NCBI RefSeq assembly: GCF_007558825.1 | Contig: NZ_VLTK01000001.1 | Location: 62,001 to 126,000, forward strand | Reading direction: 5' to 3' | DNA: 64,000 nucleotides | From: Brevibacterium aurantiacum | Lineage (GTDB): Bacteria > Actinomycetota > Actinomycetes > Actinomycetales > Brevibacteriaceae | Shown here: piece by piece, positions 25,731-33,771 of the stretch | Layout of the letters: each line of letters opens with the position of its first letter | Position numbering within the stretch: the first letter of the stretch is position 1 | Program-made: the position numbers and the translations under genes | Notes under the pieces: generated by a model | Told to the model about the DNA's origin: nothing | The model's database searches: none | What the model saw: only the letters and a program-made list of their open reading frames with translations

Positions 25731-26318
25731 TCAGCTCAGCGGCTTGACCAGAACGACGAATTCGAGGTCGTCGACGAGCGGCACACCGAACCGGTCGTCT
25801 CCGTAGGGGAAGGGTTCGACCTCTCCGGTTCGTTCGTAGCCGCGGCGCTCGTAGTAGGCGATGAGCTCGGCGCGCTTGTTGATGACGCTCATTCGCAGGG
25901 AGTGAGCGTTCCAGCGTTCGATCACCCATGCCTCGGCGAGGTTCATCAGTGCCGATCCCACGCCTTGCCCCTGCCCCAGCGGGGAGACCGCGAGCACGCC
26001 GAGGTAGGCGATTCCGTCGACGGGTTCGCGCAGGTAGACGCTGCCGACGGCCTGCCCTTCGGCAGACCGGACGAGGATCATCGACGCATCGGGCTCGGCG
26101 AGCATCTCGCGGGCCATATCGGCGTCGAGTCGCTGACCGCTGAGCAGATCCGCCTCGGTCGTCCACCCCTGTTTCGAAGGCTCTCCACGGTAGGCGGAGG
26201 CGACGAGTTCAACGTAGTCGTCGATGTCATCGAGGCTGAGTTCGCTGACTTCGAAGCCTGTTTCGTGCAGGATCAGCTTGTGAGCATCGACCATGGTGGC
26301 GGGTGCGTAAGAGGACAT
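25731..26318 (-). CDS. GNAT N-acetyltransferase
   Basis: A 195-aa Acetyltransf_1-type protein. FEVSELSLDDIDDYVELVASAYRGE is the first strand/helix, GQAVGSVYLREPVDGIAYLGVLAVSPLGQGQGVGSALMN carries the acetyl-CoA-binding R/Q-X-X-G-X-G/A segment, and LRMSVINKRAELIAYYERRGYERTGE closes the fold. The substrate is unknown; the family acetylates small amines, peptides or antibiotics. The gene stands alone on the minus strand, convergent with the MatC-like carrier. Confidence 0.87.
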   Translation of the reverse strand: MSSYAPATMVDAHKLILHETGFEVSELSLDDIDDYVELVASAYRGEPSKQGWTTEADLLSGQRLDADMAREMLAEPDASMILVRSAEGQAVGSVYLREPVDGIAYLGVLAVSPLGQGQGVGSALMNLAEAWVIERWNAHSLRMSVINKRAELIAYYERRGYERTGEVEPFPYGDDRFGVPLVDDLEFVVLVKPLS

Positions 26319-26487
26319 AGGTCGGCTCCTTGAGGATGTCTGACCGTCGCCGTGTACGGCCGAAAGAACGGGTTGCTCAATAGGTTAGTCGCTCGGTGGG
26401 GAACCCAACTATAGTTTCATTTATCAGGACTGACTCATCCACGTGCTGGCATGGGGATGACCGACGCCTTCACCTTAAGGAGTGTTC

Positions 26488-26814
26488 ATGGACCTCGAGA
26501 TCTCGGACGAGACGTACACCTTTGCCCAGGACATCGCGGCGTCTCGCTTCACGGTGAGCCACGACGACAAGGTCATCGGACACCTCGACTACATCGACCG
26601 CGCGGCCAGTCCGGATGACTCGTCCGAATCTGGCGTGCGGACGTTCACCCACACCGAGGTGTCCCCTGCATATGGTGGCCGCGGCATCGCCGCACATCTG
26701 GTCCGCTTCGCCCTCGAGACCAGCGCCGAGGCGGACCTGAAGTTCCGTACGACATGCTCCTATGTCATGGAGTTCTTTCGCAAGAATCCCGAATTCGACG
26801 AGCTGCGTGCCTGA
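26488..26814 (+). CDS. YjdJ-type small GNAT acetyltransferase
   Basis: A 108-aa minimal GNAT protein. FTVSHDDKVIGHLDYIDR is the substrate-facing strand pair. TFTHTEVSPAYGGRGIAAHLVRFALE is the acetyl-CoA site, and CSYVMEFFRKNPEF is the hallmark C-terminus of the YjdJ/NATD1 group. ATG 26488 has AAGGAG at 5-bp spacing. Its 3' end overlaps the convergent DUF2306 gene by about 55 bp. Confidence 0.88.
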   Translation: MDLEISDETYTFAQDIAASRFTVSHDDKVIGHLDYIDRAASPDDSSESGVRTFTHTEVSPAYGGRGIAAHLVRFALETSAEADLKFRTTCSYVMEFFRKNPEFDELRA

Positions 26815-27266
26815 GCTGGCACACATTTGAGAACGTAGCCGACCCAGACCGTAGCGGCGATGACGATTGCTGCAACGGCGCCCCACAGCAGACCTGGATC
26901 GTCTACCGCCAGCTGCGGTATCTCCCTGCCCGGAATGATCGCAGCGAAGGCGCCCGCCGTCAGCGCGCCGAGCCATGATCCGACCATCATCCCGATGTGC
27001 CTGCGGATGTCTCCTCGCCGGATCGCAATGACTCCTAGGGTCGTGGTCCCGAAGGTGAAGATCGCGAGCGCGTGGAAGATCGTGAACCTTCCGCTGAGGG
27101 TGTAGATGAACATTCCGCTCACGCACACGAGGTACATGAGGATGACCCATGATCGCCCGATCCATCTGTGCCGACGGTCCTTGGTCCGCCGGATGATCTG
27201 GACAGGGGCCAAGAGCACAACGCCAGAGGCGGCAAGAGCGTGGATTGCTATGAACATCGTCGTCAT
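26760..27266 (-). CDS. DUF2306-like small membrane protein
   Basis: A 168-aa four-helix protein. FIAIHALAASGVVLLAPVQIIRRTKDRRHRWIGRSWVILMY, GMFIYTL and the RRGDIRRHIGMMVGSWLGAL block with conserved His residues match DUF2306, a family resembling haem-binding cytochrome-like membrane proteins. Function unknown. The gene is divergent from a MerR-type regulator with a dyad between them, so it is probably that regulator's target. Confidence 0.75.
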   Translation of the reverse strand: MTTMFIAIHALAASGVVLLAPVQIIRRTKDRRHRWIGRSWVILMYLVCVSGMFIYTLSGRFTIFHALAIFTFGTTTLGVIAIRRGDIRRHIGMMVGSWLGALTAGAFAAIIPGREIPQLAVDDPGLLWGAVAAIVIAATVWVGYVLKCVPAQARSSSNSGFLRKNSMT

Positions 27267-27305
27267 AGACCTAAGATAGTTTCACTAACCAAGGGCGGCA
27301 ACGTA

Positions 27306-27329
27306 GATAGCGGAACCCGAATTGCTATC
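27306..27329. promoter_or_regulatory. Candidate MerR operator
   Basis: GATAGC (27306-27311) and GCTATC (27324-27329) form a perfect dyad with a 12-bp spacer between the divergent DUF2306 and MerR genes. A smaller dyad TAGT-TTC-ACTA lies at 27277-27287. Confidence 0.5.
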
Positions 27330-27376
27330 CAAGCCAGGTGCCGCCACGCTGCCGCTTCTGCCGATTGGGGACCCGT

Positions 27377-28075
27377 ATGAAACTCAGTGCCCTGGCCCGA
27401 GAATCCGGAGTGTCGACCGCCAGCATCAAGTACTACATCCACGTCGGCGTCCTTCTTCCCGGCCTCAAGCGCAACGCGACCACGGCCGACTACTCCCAAG
27501 CTCACGTCGACCGCCTCGGCCTCATCACCTGCCTGCGCCGGGAGCTCGGCTCCCCCATCGAGTCCATCGCCGCACTGACTCGGGCCATCGATGACGAGTC
27601 CTTGGAGAACATCGAACTGATGGGCATCTGCCAGAGGCTTGCCCTGGAGGCGAGCAATGTCCTGAAGTCCACAGCCGGCTCATCCTCGCATTCCGAGCCT
27701 GAACCTGAGCCTGAACCTCAACCTGCAACGGCAGTGGAACCGGCGCCGAAAACTATCGAGAACGATATCCGTGACATTCTGCGAGAACTTGGCTGGCCGG
27801 ACATTTCGCCAACCGCCGTGGAATCGATGGCAGGCGTGCTCGAGGAATTGAGCGCCTCAGGTTATCCCGTCGGGCGCGACACGATCCTCCGCCACATTCA
27901 GGCATTGACAGAGATCGCGGCCAGGAACACCACACCGATCACCGACAGTCTGAGCAGAGATCTGATCTGCGTCGAGGTGGTTCGCGGGATCACGATGCAC
28001 AACAGACTCCTGGTGGCGACCAGTGCTCTCGTCCATGCTTCGCTGTCGGCTGTGCCTCGAAGCTCGCAATCCTGA
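27377..28075 (+). CDS. MerR-family transcriptional regulator
   Basis: A 232-aa protein with a MerR HTH (MKLSALARESGVSTASIKYYIHVGVLLP, residues 1-28), dimerisation helix, and an unusual run of Glu-Pro/Gln-Pro dipeptides (about residues 100-112). The C-terminal helical domain of about 100 residues is unfamiliar. The ligand domain has no Cys cluster, so metal sensing is unlikely. ATG 27377 is the start of the HTH; upstream in-frame residues are not family-like. It probably regulates the divergent DUF2306 gene and itself. Confidence 0.85.
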   Translation: MKLSALARESGVSTASIKYYIHVGVLLPGLKRNATTADYSQAHVDRLGLITCLRRELGSPIESIAALTRAIDDESLENIELMGICQRLALEASNVLKSTAGSSSHSEPEPEPEPQPATAVEPAPKTIENDIRDILRELGWPDISPTAVESMAGVLEELSASGYPVGRDTILRHIQALTEIAARNTTPITDSLSRDLICVEVVRGITMHNRLLVATSALVHASLSAVPRSSQS

Positions 28076-28203
28076 GAGTCTCTGACAACGAATTCCGTAT
28101 AGCCCGCATCGAATATCACCACTACACTGATCACGACTGCTCCCTACCGTGGCTACCGGCGAGCGGCGGCCATGCTTCATCGACAACCGAAGGAGGATCT
28201 GTC

Positions 28204-29661
28204 GTGGACATCACGCCGATCATCGACAAGCTCAACACCGGACTGTTCATCAATGGTCAGTGGCGCGATGCCGAGGGTGGAAAGACCATCGACGTTGCGA
28301 ACCCCGCGACCGGTGACCTCATCACCACGGTCGCAGACGGCTCGGCAGCCGATGCCGAAGAGGCCATCAAGGTCGCCGGTGACACCCAGGAATCATGGGC
28401 CGCCACCCCGCCGCGCGAACGCGCTGAGATCCTCCGCCGTGCCTTCGAACTCCTCATCGAACGTGCCGACGACATCGCGGCGGTCATGACCGCCGAGATG
28501 GGCAAGCCCTTCGCCGAGTCCAAGGGCGAGGTCACCTATGGAGCAGAATTCTTCCGCTGGTTCTCCGAGGAAGCCGTGCGCGTCGGCGGCCAATACACTC
28601 AGTCCACCGATGGCAAGACCCGCGTCATGGTCTCCCGCGAGCCCGTCGGGCCCTGCATCCTCATCACCCCGTGGAACTTCCCGCTGGCCATGGGCACCCG
28701 CAAGATCGGCCCAGCCATCGCCGCCGGCTGCACCATGGTGTTCAAGCCTGCGAAGCTGACCCCGCTGACCTCCCTCATGCTCGTCGACGTGCTCATCGAG
28801 GCTGGCCTGCCCGCCGGTGTACTCAACGTCGTCACCTCCGAATCCGCTCGTCGCGTGGTCACCCCGTGGATGGAGTCCGGAATCGCCCGCAAGGTCACCT
28901 TCACCGGCTCCACCGAGGTGGGCGTGGGCCTGCTCAAACAGGCCGCCGACAATGTCATGAAGACGTCGATGGAGCTCGGCGGCAACGCTCCGTTCGTCGT
29001 CTGCGAGGACGCCGACATCGATAAGGCCGTCACCGGTGCGGTCCAGGCGAAGATGCGCAACGGCGGCGAGGCCTGCACCTCGGCGAACCGTCTGTTCGTC
29101 CACTCCTCCGTCGCTGAGGAGTTCTCGACGAAGCTGACCGAGCGCATCGGTTCGATGAAGGTCGGCAACGGCCTCTCCGAAGGCACCGAGGTGGGCCCGC
29201 TTGTCGATCAGGATTCCCTGGATAAGGTCGCCGGCCTCGTCGATGATGCTGTGTCCAAGGGCGCGAAGGTCCTCACCGGCGGGTCGAAGATCGAAGGCAA
29301 GGGCTTCTTCTACAGCCCGACCGTCATGACCGAAGTGCCGCTGGACTCCGAGATCCGCACCACCGAGATCTTCGGACCCGTCGCACCCATCGTCACCTTC
29401 GAAACCGATGAGGAGGGCATCGCTCTGGCCAACGAGACCGAGTTCGGTCTTGCCGGCTACCTGTTCAGTGAGAACGTCGAGCGCGCTCTGAACCTGGCCG
29501 ACAAGATGCAGGTCGGCATGGTCGGTCTCAACACCGGCTTGGTCTCCAACCCGGCCGCACCATTCGGCGGTGTGAAGAAGTCGGGCCTCGGCCGTGAGGG
29601 CGGAAGCGTGGGCATCGAGGAGTTCCTCGAGATCAAGTACGTAGCCCTGCCTCGCGCCTGA
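28204..29661 (+). CDS. gabD: Succinate-semialdehyde dehydrogenase (NAD(P)+)
   Basis: A 485-aa aldehyde dehydrogenase with typical GabD landmarks. They are NTGLFINGQW at the N-terminus, PVGPCILITPWNFPLAM, FTGSTEVG for cofactor binding, SMELGGNAPFVV with the catalytic Glu, GEACTSANR with the nucleophilic Cys, and PFGGVKKSGLGREGG. It oxidises succinate semialdehyde to succinate in GABA breakdown. The start is GTG at 28204 with a strong AAGGAGG box. No GABA transaminase gene is adjacent. Confidence 0.88.
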   Translation: MDITPIIDKLNTGLFINGQWRDAEGGKTIDVANPATGDLITTVADGSAADAEEAIKVAGDTQESWAATPPRERAEILRRAFELLIERADDIAAVMTAEMGKPFAESKGEVTYGAEFFRWFSEEAVRVGGQYTQSTDGKTRVMVSREPVGPCILITPWNFPLAMGTRKIGPAIAAGCTMVFKPAKLTPLTSLMLVDVLIEAGLPAGVLNVVTSESARRVVTPWMESGIARKVTFTGSTEVGVGLLKQAADNVMKTSMELGGNAPFVVCEDADIDKAVTGAVQAKMRNGGEACTSANRLFVHSSVAEEFSTKLTERIGSMKVGNGLSEGTEVGPLVDQDSLDKVAGLVDDAVSKGAKVLTGGSKIEGKGFFYSPTVMTEVPLDSEIRTTEIFGPVAPIVTFETDEEGIALANETEFGLAGYLFSENVERALNLADKMQVGMVGLNTGLVSNPAAPFGGVKKSGLGREGGSVGIEEFLEIKYVALPRA

Positions 29662-29703
29662 TCCCGCGCAATACCCGCGCACAGACAACGCGCATGTCGT
29701 GCA

Positions 29704-30768
29704 TCAGTGCATGGCATGCGCATTGTGTGTGCGCAGGCGCATGTCCACCCACTGCTTGACCTCGGGTCTCGAGGTGACCTCGGGCCGCGGGGTGACACCC
29801 GACTGGGGGTTCTCACCCTTGCGCGGCTCCTTCCCGGCGAACACCGCAGGCACATCGTCGAGTGCCAGCGCCGGACCCATGATCTTCTCTGCGGGTATCT
29901 CGTCGAGCAGGTCCACGGCCTCTGCCATGTCCCGAGGATGCTCGTAGATGAATGACCCTTTGATGCGCAGCTGCTTCTGCACGATGTTGAAGCTGGAGGC
30001 GCCGAGGTGGTGGTGGTCTTCTCCGACCAGTGTGATCGCTGCGAACGGTGCAAGGTGGTCTACGACGGCACCGAGGGCCTCAGGCACTCCGGCGGCGTCA
30101 ATGATGACGTCTGGAGCGGGGCACTGTCCCGGTGTGAATACCCGGGCTCCGAGTTCGACCGCCAGCGCGCGACGTCCGCCGTTGGGCTCACTGACGAATG
30201 GGCGATACCCCTGCGCGACGAGGGTGAAGATCGAGAGCAGCCCCTGGGCGCCGGCACCGAGCACGAGGACGCTCTCTGTCCCGTCGAGTCCCGTTCGTCG
30301 GATCGCCGAGGCAGCGACGGCGAGAGGCTCGACGCACACTGCTCGTTCGAGCGCCATCTCCGGGGGCAGTCGATGACAGAACTCGCTGGGGTGGTCGACC
30401 ACCTCGGCGAGGAAGCCCGGCTGGGTGAGGACTCCCGCGCTCAGCCGCGAGGTGCAGGCGGAGGTGATACCGAGTTTGCAGTACGCGCACCGGCCGCAAG
30501 TGATGTTCGGCTCGAGAGCCACCCGATCCCCGACGGCGAATCCGTGGGTACCAGAGCCAACCTCGGCAACTTCACCGATGCCTTCGTGGCCCAGCCGCCA
30601 CGGAAGCTCGGGTGGTGTGCGCAGGCCGGTGGCCAGGCCCTGGTCGGTTCCACAGATTCCAACGGCGAGCATCCGGACTCGGAGATCACTGCTGCCCACA
30701 GGCCCCTTGGGCAGTGGACGGTCGAGGATCTCGACGCGGTCCGGTGCTGTGATCTCCGCTGTGCGCAT
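29704..30768 (-). CDS. Zinc-dependent alcohol dehydrogenase (MDR family)
   Basis: A 354-aa medium-chain dehydrogenase. Catalytic zinc ligands are Cys in VGICGTDQG and His-Glu in RLGHEGIGEV; structural zinc is bound by CGRCAYCKLGITSAC; the cofactor fold is VLVLGAGAQGLLSIF. The protein ends with an atypical tail of about 35 residues (EPRKGENPQSG, a repeated PRPEV/SRPEV, KQWVDMRL and a His-rich end) beyond the usual fold. Its ATG overlaps the stop of the MFS gene (TGATG at 30766-30770), so the two are coupled. The pair probably imports and oxidises a polyol or sugar acid. Confidence 0.83.
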   Translation of the reverse strand: MRTAEITAPDRVEILDRPLPKGPVGSSDLRVRMLAVGICGTDQGLATGLRTPPELPWRLGHEGIGEVAEVGSGTHGFAVGDRVALEPNITCGRCAYCKLGITSACTSRLSAGVLTQPGFLAEVVDHPSEFCHRLPPEMALERAVCVEPLAVAASAIRRTGLDGTESVLVLGAGAQGLLSIFTLVAQGYRPFVSEPNGGRRALAVELGARVFTPGQCPAPDVIIDAAGVPEALGAVVDHLAPFAAITLVGEDHHHLGASSFNIVQKQLRIKGSFIYEHPRDMAEAVDLLDEIPAEKIMGPALALDDVPAVFAGKEPRKGENPQSGVTPRPEVTSRPEVKQWVDMRLRTHNAHAMH

Positions 30769-32132
30769 CAGAGCTGGATTGCCTTTGCGTCAGTCTTCGA
30801 AGCGCGCTCATCGTTGCGTTCGACTCGCCACTGGTGGACGAGGTACATAGCGATGGCGATCGAGATAAGGCATCCGCCTGCCAGGTACGCGGCGACGAGA
30901 TACCACGAGCCGTTGCCGACGCCGACGAGGAAGGTCGCGATGAACGGGGTGAAGCCACCGGCGATGGCACTGGCCAGCTGGTAGCCGACGCCGGCTCCGC
31001 TGTAGCGGAATTCCGGGCTGAACATTTCGGCGAACAGGGGCTGCTGGACGCTGACGACGGCGTCGTGGGCAAAGTTGATCAGCAGCACGGCGAAGATGAC
31101 GATCGCAACGATGTTGCCGCTCTCGAGGGCGAAGAAGAATGGGATCGCGCAGACGAGGCCGACGGTGCCGCCTGTGAGGTAGACACGGAGTCGCCCGTAC
31201 TTGTCGGAGAGGTAGGCGAATGCGGGGATCGTGATGATACCGAGTCCGCCGACCAGCAGGGTGATGTTGAGCATCACAGCCCTGTCGAGTCCGAGTTCAT
31301 CCGTCGAGTACGACAGTGCGAATGTGGTCACGATGTACATGGTCAGCAGCTCGATGAAGCGCAGGCCGATGATCTGGAAGATCTGGGCCGGGTAGCGTTT
31401 GAAGGCCTCGAAGATCGGCAGCTTCGCGACCTTGTCCTCTTTGGCGTTCTTCACACGCTCGACGTATTCTTCGGACTCCTGGACGCCGGAGCGGATCCAG
31501 AGGCCGATGAGGACGAGCACGGCACTGAAGAAGAAGGGAATGCGCCAGCCCCAGGCGAGGAAGGCTTCCTGCGAGAAGTTGGCACTCAAGAGCGCGACAA
31601 GGCCAGTGGCCATCAGGAGCCCGAAGGAGTATCCGATCTGGACGCCGCTGGAGAAGAAGGCGCGCAACTTCGAGGGAGCGCTTTCGACGGCCATGAGTGC
31701 CGCGCCGCCCCACTCTCCGCCGACCGCGACGCCCTGGACGCAGCGCAGCAGAACGAGCAGCGCCGGTGCCAACCAGCCGACGGCGTCGTAGGTGGGGAGA
31801 AATCCGATGAGAGCCGTGGCGATGCCCATGATCGTCATCGTCCAGATGAGCATGGATTTGCGGCCGAGCTTGTCACCGAAGTGGCCGAAGATGATGCCGC
31901 CGAGAGGACGGAAGATGAAGCCGACGCCGAAGGTCGCAAATGCTGCCAAGGTTCCCGCATGGGCACTGTAGCCGGGGAAGAAGAGTTCACCGAAGACCAG
32001 TGCTGCAACGATGCCGTAGAGGAGGAAGTCGTACCACTCGACCACTGCGCCGATGAAGGAGCCGACGGCCGCGCGTCTGGCGCGCTTGAGTTCCTCGGTG
32101 TTCGCAGCAGTCTGATTCTGTGCTGTGGACAT
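30768..32132 (-). CDS. MFS transporter, metabolite:H+ symporter (MHS) family
   Basis: A 454-aa, twelve-helix permease. The MHS subfamily is indicated by GSFIGAVVEWYDFLLYGIVAALVF at helix 1, RPLGGIIFGHFGDKLGRKSML, GVAVGGEWGGAALMAVESAP and YSGAGVGYQLASAIAGGFTP. Relatives carry citrate, alpha-ketoglutarate, shikimate, proline or betaine. It is the first gene of a coupled unit with the alcohol dehydrogenase and is divergent from an IclR regulator, which likely controls it. Confidence 0.88.
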   Translation of the reverse strand: MSTAQNQTAANTEELKRARRAAVGSFIGAVVEWYDFLLYGIVAALVFGELFFPGYSAHAGTLAAFATFGVGFIFRPLGGIIFGHFGDKLGRKSMLIWTMTIMGIATALIGFLPTYDAVGWLAPALLVLLRCVQGVAVGGEWGGAALMAVESAPSKLRAFFSSGVQIGYSFGLLMATGLVALLSANFSQEAFLAWGWRIPFFFSAVLVLIGLWIRSGVQESEEYVERVKNAKEDKVAKLPIFEAFKRYPAQIFQIIGLRFIELLTMYIVTTFALSYSTDELGLDRAVMLNITLLVGGLGIITIPAFAYLSDKYGRLRVYLTGGTVGLVCAIPFFFALESGNIVAIVIFAVLLINFAHDAVVSVQQPLFAEMFSPEFRYSGAGVGYQLASAIAGGFTPFIATFLVGVGNGSWYLVAAYLAGGCLISIAIAMYLVHQWRVERNDERASKTDAKAIQL

Positions 32133-32212
32133 GGCATTCTCCTTCGAATGGTGGAGCCGTAGGACGATGGCAGTACTGTCGGTTCGAGTTAACGCAGATC
32201 ACATTATCACGA

Positions 32213-32248
32213 TGTACGCTTTACGTACATATGTGCACTATACGCACA
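32213..32248. promoter_or_regulatory. Two adjacent dyads between MFS and IclR genes
   Basis: TGTACG-N5-CGTACA (32213-32229) is followed by TGTGC-N7-GCACA (32232-32248). They lie in the divergent promoter region about 90-120 bp from either start and are plausible IclR binding sites. Confidence 0.5.
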
Positions 32249-32334
32249 CTCGTAAGTTCGTGTGACCATAGTCCAGGTCGTTGCTTCCGTCAACCGCGGA
32301 GGACGTGCGTCGCTGCGACAGATACCCTGGAGAG

Positions 32335-33132
32335 GTGAAGTCAGAGTTGAGTCCCACCGAGGAACCGTCGCAGAGCCCTCACTACGTCAAGTCCGCCGAG
32401 AAGACCTTGGCCGTGCTCCTCGCCTTCAACGCCGATACCCCCTATCGCACCGTCACCGAGGTGGCCGCCGCCACCAATCTGACGCGGGCCGCAGCCCGGC
32501 GCTTCCTCCTCACTCTCGTCGACCTCGGCTACCTGTCGACGGAGGGCTCGCACTTCGCGCTGACTCCTCGAGTCCTCGACGTCGGAGCCGGCTTCCTCGC
32601 CGGCTTGGATCTGCCGAAGATCGCCCAACCGCATCTCAATGAGCTGGCCCTCGACCTCGACGAGTCCGCGACGTTGAGCATCCTCGATGCAGATGACGTC
32701 GTCTACATCGCCCGGGCTGCAGCCCCGCGACTCCATGCAGTCACCGTCAACCTGGGGAACAGGCTTCCCGCCTGGGCCACATCCATGGGCCGGATGCTCA
32801 TCGCGGAACTGCCAGAGTCGTTCCAGGAGCAGTTCCTCGAACGAGTTGAGATCTCACCGTTCACCGACCACACCGTGTCATCGGCCGCCGAGCTCGGTGA
32901 CGAACTCAGCCGGATTCGCAGGCAGGGCTGGTGCCTTGTGTCGCAGGAGCTCGATGACGGTCTCCGCGGGCTGGCTGTTCCGATTCGCCGAGGCGACAAC
33001 ACTCTCGCCGCGCTCAACGTGTCCCTGCATACGTCTCATCTGCGCGGGCTCTCCATCGAAGACGACCTCGTACCCCGCCTGCAGCAGGTGGCGGCATCGA
33101 TTGCAGCGGACTTCGGTGGACGCTCAGCCTGA
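32335..33132 (+). CDS. IclR-family regulator (PcaR/PobR-like)
   Basis: A 265-aa protein. The winged HTH is VKSAEKTLAVLLAFNADTPYRTVTEVAAATNLTRAAARRFLLTLVDLGYL (about residues 18-67), followed by an IclR effector domain with ATSMGRMLIAEL, RRQGWCLVSQELDDGLRGLAVPIR and ALNVSLHTSH. The HTH and effector motifs resemble regulators of aromatic-acid pathways, but the linked genes are a permease and an alcohol dehydrogenase. GTG 32335 follows a TACCCT box by 6 nt, suggesting a leaderless mRNA. Confidence 0.87.
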   Translation: MKSELSPTEEPSQSPHYVKSAEKTLAVLLAFNADTPYRTVTEVAAATNLTRAAARRFLLTLVDLGYLSTEGSHFALTPRVLDVGAGFLAGLDLPKIAQPHLNELALDLDESATLSILDADDVVYIARAAAPRLHAVTVNLGNRLPAWATSMGRMLIAELPESFQEQFLERVEISPFTDHTVSSAAELGDELSRIRRQGWCLVSQELDDGLRGLAVPIRRGDNTLAALNVSLHTSHLRGLSIEDDLVPRLQQVAASIAADFGGRSA

Positions 33133-33192
33133 GGCGGCCCCGGTGACGGGGTCCACCTCGTTCAGGACAGCCATCCGCATGACGGAGCATCC

Positions 33193-33705
33193 ATGATTCT
33201 GCCCGAGGTCCGCGACCCGACGATGGTGACGATTCGACGCGGCGGCACATTGACCGATGCTGATCATCGACTTCTGGCTCTGTGGGCAGCCGACTGCGCC
33301 GAACATGTCCTGCACCTCTTCGAGCGCGAGGCTCCGGAGGACACACGAGTCCGTGATGCCGTGGCTGCGGCCCGCGCTTGGGCTGACGGCACCGTGAAGA
33401 TGATGCAGGCGCGCGCCTCAGGAGGACACGCCATGGGAGCTGCCCGTCCCCTGCGCGGCGCAGCTCGGTTCGCAGCCTATTCGGCAGGACAGGAAGCCTG
33501 CGTCGGTCATGTCGCCGAACACGATCTTGGTGCTGCCGCCTATGCCATCAAAGCCGCACGCAGCGCGAATCCCGAGGATCCAGGCGCGGGACAGGCTGAA
33601 CGCGACTGGCAGAGGGAACGACTGCCCAGGCAGATACGCCAACTCGTCCTTGCAGATCAGAGGCGACGCAACTCCATCTGCTGGTTCCTTTTCGACACCG
33701 ACTGA
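33193..33705 (+). CDS. Putative immunity protein (Imm-5-like)
   Basis: A 170-aa protein with the pattern of the widespread putative-immunity family: TDADHRLLALWAADCAEHVLHLFE, then DAVAAARAWADGTVKMMQAR and AARFAAYSAGQEACVGHVAEHDLGAAAYAIKAAR, ending in a conserved WQRERLPRQIRQLVLADQRRRN helix. Immunity proteins normally neutralise a cognate polymorphic toxin, but no toxin gene is nearby, so this is an orphan or has been reused. ATG 33193 lies 60 bp after the IclR stop. Confidence 0.7.
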   Translation: MILPEVRDPTMVTIRRGGTLTDADHRLLALWAADCAEHVLHLFEREAPEDTRVRDAVAAARAWADGTVKMMQARASGGHAMGAARPLRGAARFAAYSAGQEACVGHVAEHDLGAAAYAIKAARSANPEDPGAGQAERDWQRERLPRQIRQLVLADQRRRNSICWFLFDTD

Positions 33706-33771
33706 ATCTGCGAAGTACGGTTATCTGCGCAGCGCAGTTGCCTGCGAAGTCAGGCGCAGTTGCCTGCGAAG

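Noticed and set aside
28393..29688. A 431-codon minus-strand open frame
   Set aside because: It is antisense to gabD, which has a perfect ribosome site and all ALDH motifs; the antisense product is low in complexity.
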